Assembly: GCA_027483425.1 (NCBI GenBank)
Contig: JAIXUR010000573.1
Span: forward strand, 1 to 6,223
DNA length: 6,223 nt
Source of the DNA: Cyanobacteriota bacterium
Lineage (GTDB): Bacteria > Cyanobacteriota > Cyanobacteriia > Phormidesmidales > Phormidesmidaceae
Reading direction: 5' to 3'
In this document: positions 1 through 5,700 of the stretch, piece after piece
Layout: each line of letters opens with the position of its first letter
Numbering within the stretch: the stretch's first letter is position 1
Made by a program: the position numbers and the translations under genes
Notes under the pieces: model-generated
The model's input: the letters and a program-made list of their open reading frames with translations, nothing else
Told to the model about the DNA's origin: nothing
Databases searched by the model: none

Positions 1-228
1 CAAATTGGTCTCGCTGAGGTTGGCATTTTGCAGGCCAGCATGGGACAGATCGACGCCCATTAACTCAGCCCGACTCAGATCAATGCCCCCTAAGCTGGCC
101 CCATGCAGGTCAGCCTCTACCAGCGTAACACCCTTAAAATCTCGTTCTCCCAGGGCGTAGCGGGCCAGCAGCTCAGCGGTGGCCATGGGCTCGTGGGGTG
201 TGGCGGTCATGGACGTATCGGTAGGCAT
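1..228 (-). CDS. Pentapeptide-repeat protein, N-terminal part (cut by window edge)
   Basis: Only the first 76 codons are present; the reading frame is still open at base 1, so the C-terminus is missing because of the window edge. After a leader ending in LLARYALGERDF (residues 20-31), a hydrophobic residue falls on every fifth position from F31 through L36, L41, L46 and on to L76. The residues around them fit the A(D/N)LXX pattern, for example EADLHGASL and QNANLSETNL. Known family members fold as a right-handed quadrilateral beta-helix; most cyanobacterial ones have no assigned function. There is no signal peptide or membrane segment in the visible part, so it is probably soluble. The ATG at 228 is chosen because AGGAG lies 6 nt upstream and a stop in the same frame lies just before it; Met7 and Met15 are later alternatives. 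Class is clear; role is unknown. Confidence 0.88.
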   Translation of the reverse strand, partial: MPTDTSMTATPHEPMATAELLARYALGERDFKGVTLVEADLHGASLGGIDLSRAELMGVDLSHAGLQNANLSETNL

Positions 229-373
229 AGTCGACTCCTGATTCTATGATTTCGCTAAATCCTCCCCGGCCACCGGTGATGTTAATCGTGGGACTCGGTC
301 GTAGCGCTTCAACCTCGCCTAGCTTGACCAGTTCGCCTAGTTCCGTTAGTGTCCATGGGCGATGCACCAGCAT
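173..373 (-). CDS. Doubtful small ORF between permease and pentapeptide gene
   Basis: A 66-codon frame begins with MLVHRPWTLTELGELVKLGE and ends inside the pentapeptide gene, overlapping its first 56 nt in another frame. I do not recognise the product. In favour: the first 45 or so residues look protein-like, and the same frame stays open upstream to about base 484, reading VWPDAPVHSGDGDPIAEEG in part. Against: no ATG, GTG or TTG start exists in that upstream extension. The nearest purine-rich stretch (GAGGAAGGGG) lies about 14 nt before the ATG, too far for a good ribosome site. The last 18 codons or so lie over a well-supported gene. It could be a chance frame, a gene remnant that lost its start, or a small real protein. 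The rest of this 258-bp gap (229-486) shows no terminator and no clear promoter. Confidence 0.2.
   Translation of the reverse strand: MLVHRPWTLTELGELVKLGEVEALRPSPTINITGGRGGFSEIIESGVDYAYRYVHDRHTPRAHGHR
235..239 (-). promoter_or_regulatory. Ribosome binding site of the pentapeptide gene
   Basis: AGGAG on the minus strand, 6 nt before the ATG at 228. It is the best Shine-Dalgarno match in this part of the window. It fixes the start and argues that the pentapeptide gene is initiated on its own rather than by readthrough from the overlapping small frame upstream. Confidence 0.7.
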
Positions 374-486
374 AGCTACACGATATACCCCTTCCTCGGC
401 AATGGGGTCACCATCTCCACTATGAACCGGCGCATCTGGCCAGACGACTGAGGGGCGCGATCGCCAGGCCCCAAGGCACTGCCGCC

Positions 487-1266
487 CTAACTAAACAATC
501 GAGGGTAAATCCGGAGCGCGGCCAGTCTCGCCAGCACCACCATCCACCCGATCAGCCACAGCAGCAGCAGGGGCCACCAGGGGGGCAAGCCTAGGGGCCA
601 ACGCAGCAGATCCACCAGGGAGGCCAGGGGCAGCAGCCCAGCAAACCGGGCCAGCAGTGGGGGCAGCGTATCCCGAGGAAAGTAGGTGCCCGAGAGGGTA
701 AACATGGGGATAACCACCAGAAAAATCGGCACGTTGACCTGATCGACCTTGTTGACGGTACCCGCCACCAGCAGGCCAAAGGCCCCAAACAACAGACTAC
801 CGAGGATGATCAGCGGCAGCGACAGCACCAGACTAGAGAGGTCGTAGAGGTTGGCCAGGACGGCGACGATACCGGTAAGGGTGCCCGCAATGGTGCCCTT
901 GGTAGCCGCCCAAAACCAGTCGCCCAAAAACACGTCGGTGTAGCTGAGCGGTGCCGTCAGCAGCGCCTGCCAGGTTTTTTGAAAGTTCAGCCGAATGAAG
1001 CTGCTGTAGGCCCCTTCAAAAAACGACTGAAACAGCACGCCAATGGCAATCATTCCTGGGGCCAGAAACTGGGGATAGGGGATCATCTGGCCCAGGTACT
1101 CCACATCGCCGATTAGGGGAGTGAGGCCGTAGCCAAAGGCCACCAGGTACACAATTGGCTCGGAAATGGGGGGCAAAAAATTGACTAGCCAGGTGCTGCG
1201 ATACACCTGAAAGTGTCGCCACCAGACCGAGTAGATCCCCCAGGGGGTGGCCGTGATCAGCTTCAT
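487..1266 (-). CDS. ABC-2 type transporter permease, NodJ/DrrB-like
   Basis: A 259-residue integral membrane protein, the usual length for an ABC-2 permease. About six hydrophobic segments are visible, roughly at residues 30-50, 68-88, 113-137, 143-168, 178-197 and 229-249. Between the second and third lies a conserved-looking cytoplasmic stretch, FQKTWQALLTAPLS (95-108), followed by FLGDWFWAATKG (113-124). This closely recalls NodJ-type permeases, where a QKTWEA...TPL block precedes a LGE.LWAATK block. The segment PMFTLSGTYFP (187-197) is also typical of the family. It should pair with the ATPase encoded just upstream to form an inner-membrane exporter. The ATG overlaps the ATPase stop codon (ATGA), indicating translational coupling; GGGAG lies 9 nt upstream. 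Related systems export lipo-oligosaccharides, polyketide drugs or other amphipathic compounds. The substrate here cannot be told, and NodJ similarity does not imply nodulation. Confidence 0.9.
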   Translation of the reverse strand: MKLITATPWGIYSVWWRHFQVYRSTWLVNFLPPISEPIVYLVAFGYGLTPLIGDVEYLGQMIPYPQFLAPGMIAIGVLFQSFFEGAYSSFIRLNFQKTWQALLTAPLSYTDVFLGDWFWAATKGTIAGTLTGIVAVLANLYDLSSLVLSLPLIILGSLLFGAFGLLVAGTVNKVDQVNVPIFLVVIPMFTLSGTYFPRDTLPPLLARFAGLLPLASLVDLLRWPLGLPPWWPLLLLWLIGWMVVLARLAALRIYPRLFS

Positions 1267-2183
1267 TCCAGCACGCTCCCGGTGAGGCGGAGAAAGACGT
1301 CTTCTAAGTTAGCCGGCCGCCGCACCAGGCGACTGGGCTGGTGGGCGGCGATCGCCGCCCAGAGGGTTTCGGGATCGCCGTCGGGCAGGGTGACCAGGTG
1401 GGCACTGCCAAAGGCACGGTACCAGGCCCCATGGCGGGCGGCCAGGTCTTTGAGCAGGGCTGGATCAACCCCCTCCACCTCGGCGATCGCTCGACCAATC
1501 ACCCGGGCCACTAGATCGGTGGGGGTGCCCTCGTCGATCACTTTGCCCTGCTGCAACAGGAGGAGGCGATCGCACAATCGCTGGGCCTCATCCATGTAGT
1601 GAGTCGTCAGTAAAATGCCACAGCCCTTAGCTTTGAGCTGCTGCACCAGCCGCCAAAAGTCCTGGCGGGCATCGGGGTCGAGACCGGTGGTGGGCTCGTC
1701 TAAAAATACGATTTGGGGCTGGTTCAGGAGGGCACGGGCCAGCACCAGTCGCCGCTTCATGCCGCCCGACAGTTCATCGACCTGGGCATCGGCCCGATGC
1801 TCTAGGTTGACCAGGGCCAGCAGTTCCCCCGCCCGCTGCCGTGCCGCCGCGCCGGTAATGCGGTAGTGGTGGGCAAAGTGAGTCAGGTTTTTAAACACCG
1901 TAAAGTCAGGGTCGAGGTTGTCTTCTTGGGTGACAATGCCCATCTGGGCGCGGGCTAGCTGTCCCTGCCCCGGCAGTTGCCAGGGGCCAAACTGCACAAA
2001 TCCCTTGGTGGGAATGACGGTACCAAACAGCATGCCTACAGTGGTGGTTTTACCCGCCCCATTGGGCCCCAGCAGTCCAACAATCTCCCCCGGTGCCAGG
2101 GTAAAGCTCACCCCCTGCACCACGGCCTCGTCGCCGTAGGTTTTCCACAGGTCGTAGGCGGTCAAACTGAGCGCATCGGCCAT
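1263..2183 (-). CDS. ABC transporter ATP-binding protein, NodI/DrrA-like
   Basis: A 306-residue cytoplasmic ATPase that powers the ABC-2 permease encoded directly downstream. All nucleotide-binding elements are intact: Walker A GPNGAGKTT (39-47), Q-loop Q86 in TQEDNLDPDF, signature LSGGM (138-142), Walker B IVFLDEP with catalytic E163, D-loop GLDP (167-170) and H-loop H195 in TTHYMDEA. The run MDEAQRLCDRLLLLQQGKVIDEG and the C-terminal block ANLEDVFLRLTG (291-302) are hallmarks of the DrrA/NodI/CcmA-like exporter ATPases, and length fits. The ATG at 2183 is preferred because AGGTG lies 5 nt upstream; an in-frame ATG at 2216 would add 11 residues but has no ribosome site. The gene's TGA overlaps the permease ATG, so the two genes form one operon. 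Exporter class is firm; the substrate is unknown. Confidence 0.95.
   Translation of the reverse strand: MADALSLTAYDLWKTYGDEAVVQGVSFTLAPGEIVGLLGPNGAGKTTTVGMLFGTVIPTKGFVQFGPWQLPGQGQLARAQMGIVTQEDNLDPDFTVFKNLTHFAHHYRITGAAARQRAGELLALVNLEHRADAQVDELSGGMKRRLVLARALLNQPQIVFLDEPTTGLDPDARQDFWRLVQQLKAKGCGILLTTHYMDEAQRLCDRLLLLQQGKVIDEGTPTDLVARVIGRAIAEVEGVDPALLKDLAARHGAWYRAFGSAHLVTLPDGDPETLWAAIAAHQPSRLVRRPANLEDVFLRLTGSVLE
1276..1280 (-). promoter_or_regulatory. Ribosome binding site of the permease, inside the ATPase gene
   Basis: GGGAG on the minus strand, 9 nt before the permease ATG and inside the last codons of the ATPase gene. Together with the ATGA overlap at 1263-1266 it supports coupled translation of the exporter pair. 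Confidence 0.5.
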
Positions 2184-2188
2184 GTATG

Positions 2189-2193
2189 CACCT
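2189..2193 (-). promoter_or_regulatory. Ribosome binding site that decides the ATPase start
   Basis: AGGTG on the minus strand, 5 nt before the ATG at 2183. The upstream ATG at 2216 is preceded by AATTTGT and has no comparable site, so translation most likely begins at 2183. Confidence 0.6.
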
Positions 2194-2284
2194 ACAAAAA
2201 TCCTATTCTCATACAAATTTTGGCCAAACCATCCTGATTTATCGGCCCAGGCCAGAACTATAGATTGGTAGATGCACCCTGATC

Positions 2285-2316
2285 ATTCCCTGGCCTTCGG
2301 GCCGGGGAATTTTTTT
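2285..2316 (+). terminator. Intrinsic terminator, plus-strand direction
   Basis: An 11-bp stem without bulges pairs ATTCCCTGGCC (2285-2295) with GGCCGGGGAAT (2300-2310), including one G-T pair, around a TTCG tetraloop. It is followed at once by six T (2311-2316). This is a textbook Rho-independent terminator. On the minus strand the bases after the hairpin read GATCAGGG with no T run, so it works in one direction only, towards the NTPase gene. Its place is odd, because the gene to its left points away; no annotated gene would end here. It may block stray or antisense transcription from the exporter side, end a short RNA, or act as an attenuator if the NTPase promoter lies upstream of it. Confidence 0.8.
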
Positions 2317-2355
2317 GCCCGGCAAGCGTAACGGGGCCACCACCGGGCCAGGGAA
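2286..2355. repeat. Three copies of a GGCCRGGGAA motif
   Basis: GGCCAGGGAA occurs inverted at 2286-2295 (as TTCCCTGGCC) and direct at 2346-2355. A one-mismatch direct copy, GGCCGGGGAA, is at 2300-2309. The two direct copies share a 12-base match with one difference (CGGGCCRGGGAA, 2298-2309 and 2344-2355). The first two copies form the terminator stem; the third lies outside it and is perfectly complementary over 10 bp to the terminator's left arm. Possible roles are operator sites for a DNA-binding protein or an alternative RNA fold. Confidence 0.55.
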
Positions 2356-2417
2356 GTTCTGGAAAATTCAGGTTAAACTAGAGCCGAGAACGGGGGTCAC
2401 CTGCGGCGGTTTAGCCC

Positions 2418-2702
2418 ATGGATTTTGAGGAAATTGCTGTACTCGTCAACCAGATTGCCGTAGAGCGCAAGGGGCGACCGCTCAAGGACGTAGAGCGCCT
2501 GGTGCTCAAGGGATCTTGGGAGAACAAAACCTACTCAGCGATGGCTACCCCCACCGCAGGCTATACCGAAGACTATCTCAAAAAAGATGTCGGCCCCAAG
2601 CTCTGGCAATTGCTGACCGATCTCGTCGATGTCGATATTAAGGGCATCCGAGTCACCAAGCGCAACATTCAAAATGTGCTGCAAACCTGGATGGTGCAGG
2701 GG
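2418..2702 (+). other. HTH domain region of the STAND NTPase
   Basis: Residues 1-95. The pattern hydrophobic helix, LKDVERLVLKGSWENKTYSAMA, then GYTEDYLKKDVGPKLWQLLTDLV, follows the helix-turn-helix module of cyanobacterial signalling NTPases, including the conserved GSW and the DVGPKLW block. In this family the domain may bind DNA or act as a protein adaptor; the sequence cannot say which. A linker rich in A, E, Q and P (residues 96-135) separates it from the NTPase core. Confidence 0.65.
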
Positions 2703-5700
2703 TTAATGGCGGCAGAGGTGGCGGCCATTGCCCAAGAGCAGGCGGTAGAGCCAGCGAATGGGCCTCGCCAGCCCAGGGACGAGGCGCGTCTGCCCGCCCT
2801 AGTCGTCCGTGACCCACCCCGCCTGGATCTCGACGACTGCGGTGGTCGCACCACCGAACTCACCACCCTCTCCGCCTGGATTGTGGAGGAACGCTGCCGC
2901 ACGGTGGTGCTGTGGGGCCTGCCGGGGGTAGGAAAGACAACCCTAGTGGCCGCGATCGCCGCCGCCGTTGCCCCCCAGGTTGAGCAGTGTGGCTATCTGG
3001 CTCTGCCTGCGGAGGTGACCGATCGCGCGCTGCTAGAGGCGATCGCCCTCTGGCTAGACCCCGCCACTAATCCCGCCACCGCCTCCCCCCTGGCCCTGGT
3101 GGACTGGGTGCTCGATCAGCTCGATCAGCGCCGCCGCCTGCTGATTATTGACGGGATGGAGCAGTTGTTTGAGCCCCAGCAGCCTGCGGGCAGCTACCGA
3201 ACCGGCACCGACGCCATCCAGCATCTCTTTCACCAGGGGGGCGATCGCCACCACCAGAGCTGCCTGGTCTGGGTTAGCCGCGAAAAACCGGCCGATTTTT
3301 CCCAGGTGCAGGGGCCACGGGTGCGAGACCTGGCCCTGGGCGACTTAGCCCCCGATGCCGCCCTGCTCCTGCTGCATGCCCACGATCCCTTACCTCACGA
3401 CCCCAACGACTGGCCCGACGACTGGGCTGCCTTGGTCGATCGCTACGGCCGTCATCCCCTCGTGCTGCGGGGGCTGGGGGCTACCCTGCGAGAGATGTAC
3501 CAAGGTCAGCCCAGGGCGTTGCTCCAGGCCCCTAAGCTGGCAGTGTCCGTGGCGGTGCACCGCACCTTTACCCAGGCCTTAGATCGCCTCCTGCCGGAGG
3601 AATGGGCCCTGCTGTACTGGCTAGCCCTGGCCCAGGAGCCCGCGGTTCTCAAGGATCTACGGGTAGCCATGCAGCCACCCCCCACCGAGACAGTGGTGCA
3701 GTCGGTGCTGGGGCGCGGTTGGGCCCTTGGTCGCGCCACCACCGACATCGCCACCGACATCGCCACCGATAGCGCGACCGATAGCGCGACCGAGGGCCGG
3801 GGTCTCGCCCTCAGCCTCAACCCTGTGGTGCAAGCCCTGGTGCTAGAACGCCTTCAGCCCTTGCTCTTGGCTGAACTAGAGACTGATGCGATCGACTGGC
3901 TCCAGCGGCTGCCCCTCATCACCATGACCGCCCGAGAAGTGATCCAAGAGCGGCAGCGGGCAGCGATGCTGGTGCCCTTGGCCGAAGCGCTCCAGCGGCG
4001 TTATGCCACCGATGAGGCCCTGGCGGCCAAAGGTACCCGCCTGCTGAACAGGCTACAAACCCTTGGGGGCCAGCCTGGCTATGGGGCGGGCAACATCATT
4101 CATCTCTGCCAGCATTTGGGGCTGGGGGTCAGCGGCGCTGACCTGTCTCAGCTAGCCATTTGGCAGGGCGACCTGCGTCGGGTCAGCCTGCAAGGGGCCA
4201 ACTTTAGTCAGGCCCAGTTTAGCGATACCGCCTTTGCCACCGCCCTGGGCCGCGACCCGGTGGCCGCCTTTAGCCCCGTTCGCGGAGCAGTAGTGGGGGA
4301 GACCAACCGATTTTTAGCCAGCGGCGATCATGAGGGCCGCCTGCTGCTGTGGGATCTGAACCGGGGCAAGCTGGTATGGATGTCTAACCAGGGCCAGGGC
4401 ATTCGATCGCTGGCCTTTAGCCCCCGGGGAGATTTGCTGGCGATAGGTACTGAGACGGGGCAAATTTTACTGTGGCCGGTGGGGGCCACCTACCAAACGA
4501 GTGTTTTAGAAGACCACCAGGTGCCGGTGCGAGCCCTGGCCTTTAACCCCGACGGTAGCCAGCTGGCCTCAGGGGATGACCACGGTCGGCTGTGCCTGTG
4601 GGAGGTGGCATCGGGGTTTGGTCAGGGGCACCTGGCGGGCCACACCGGGCCAATCCATAGCCTGGCCTACAGTGCAGCGGGCGATCGCCTCGTCAGCGGT
4701 GGCGACGATCAGCGGGCCTGCCTGTGGCAGGTGAGCGATCGCACTCGACTCAGAGACCTCCAGGCGCGATCGACGGCGACCATTCGCACCGCCGGTTTTT
4801 TGCCCGACCCCAACGACCCTGACTACCCACCCATCCCGTTTGCAGCCGGTTACGATGACCGCTGCCTCACCATTTGGAATCTGGAAACCGGCCTCCCCTG
4901 CTGGATTTTGCCCGCCGATGTGCGGGCCTTGCCCGCCATGGTTATCAGCCCCAGCGGGCGCTACCTGGTCTGCAGTCGCCAAGACTTTACCGTTGCCGTG
5001 TGGGATATTCCCGAACGCCGAGCCTGTTATGCGCTGCCTTCCCTGGGGGCACCGGTGTGGGCCCTGGCCTTTAGCGCCGACAGCCGCTACTTTGTCACCG
5101 CCAGCAACTACACCATCAAACTCTGGAACACCAAACGGGGTCAGTGCTGGCGCAGCTTTCTCAGTCAGGCTCACCCGGTGCGTTGCCTAACCTTTAGCAC
5201 GGCCGCCGACAGCGGTACCATCGTGACTGGCCACGACGACGCCCAGCTGCGGCTGTGGCAGGTCAACGCAAATCACCCCTACGCCATTGGTCCCCGCGCC
5301 CTTAGCGGCCACAGTAGCCCCGTGCGCACGGTGGCCCTCAGCGCCGACGGTCAGTGGTTGGCCAGCAGTGCCGACGACTGCACCATTCGTCTGTGGTCCG
5401 TCACCACTGGCCAGAGTCAATGGGTTTGGGCTACGGCCGCTCCAGCAACGCTGCTCTGCTTTAGCCCCGCTGGCCAATGGCTGGCCAGTGCCAGCCCCGG
5501 AGACGGCATTGCCCTGTGGGATATCGCCACCGGCCTCGCCGCAGGCGACTTAGACCAAGCTCCCGAGAACCCCTCAGCCCTCCTCTATAGCCCCGACGGC
5601 CGCTGGCTGATCGCCGGAGCCAAGGACGGCACGATTCGTCTCTGGCCAGGCCAACCGTACCCAGCCATCAGCCCTGGCACCTTCACGGGCCACCAAAACC

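Larger units (their letters stand above)
2184..2417. promoter_or_regulatory. Divergent intergenic region between exporter and STAND NTPase
   Basis: This 234-bp region must hold the promoters of both divergent transcription units. For the exporter, TATAGT on the minus strand (2257-2262) matches the -10 consensus at five of six bases and would give a leader of roughly 65-70 nt; no good -35 lies before it. For the NTPase, TAAACT (2374-2379) is a possible but weak -10 with no recognisable -35, as might be seen at an activator-dependent promoter. Between these sit the right-facing terminator (2285-2316) and three copies of GGCCRGGGAA, one of them inverted. No convincing ribosome site precedes the NTPase ATG at 2418. 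Promoter assignments are inference; the structural elements are seen directly. Confidence 0.45.
457..4742. repeat. HIP1 octamers GCGATCGC, nine copies
   Basis: The palindrome GCGATCGC occurs at 457-464, 1348-1355, 1483-1490, 1566-1573, 2952-2959, 3039-3046, 3241-3248, 4681-4688 and 4735-4742. This is the highly iterated palindrome of cyanobacteria and is far above chance for a window this size. Eight copies lie in coding DNA and one in the gap before the pentapeptide gene; none is in the divergent intergenic region. Confidence 0.9.

Noticed and set aside
376..435. 19-codon minus-strand frame (MRRFIVEMV...) ending 2 nt before the ATG at 373, as a leader peptide
   Set aside because: No ribosome site, no regulatory codon run, and the downstream frame is itself doubtful.
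452..472. GGGGC...GCCCC hairpin after the permease as a terminator
   Set aside because: Stem is only 5 bp around a HIP1 site and no T run follows on either strand.
2183..2215. Inverted repeat TGTATG/CATACA around the ATPase ribosome site as a translation switch
   Set aside because: Only 6 bp, AT-rich, with a 21-nt loop; too weak to call a riboswitch or thermosensor.
2184..2216. Upstream ATG at 2216 as the ATPase start
   Set aside because: It has no ribosome site, adds 11 residues not typical of the family, and AGGTG sits at good spacing before the ATG at 2183.
1213..2237. Several plus-strand frames of 73-128 codons opposite the ATPase gene
   Set aside because: They lie wholly or mostly antisense to an ABC ATPase with every motif intact, have arginine/serine/proline-rich low-complexity translations, and arise from GC-rich codon bias.
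4569..5174. 201-codon minus-strand frame
   Set aside because: It is antisense to well-defined WD40 blades; its glycine/alanine-rich translation shows no domain and no ribosome site.
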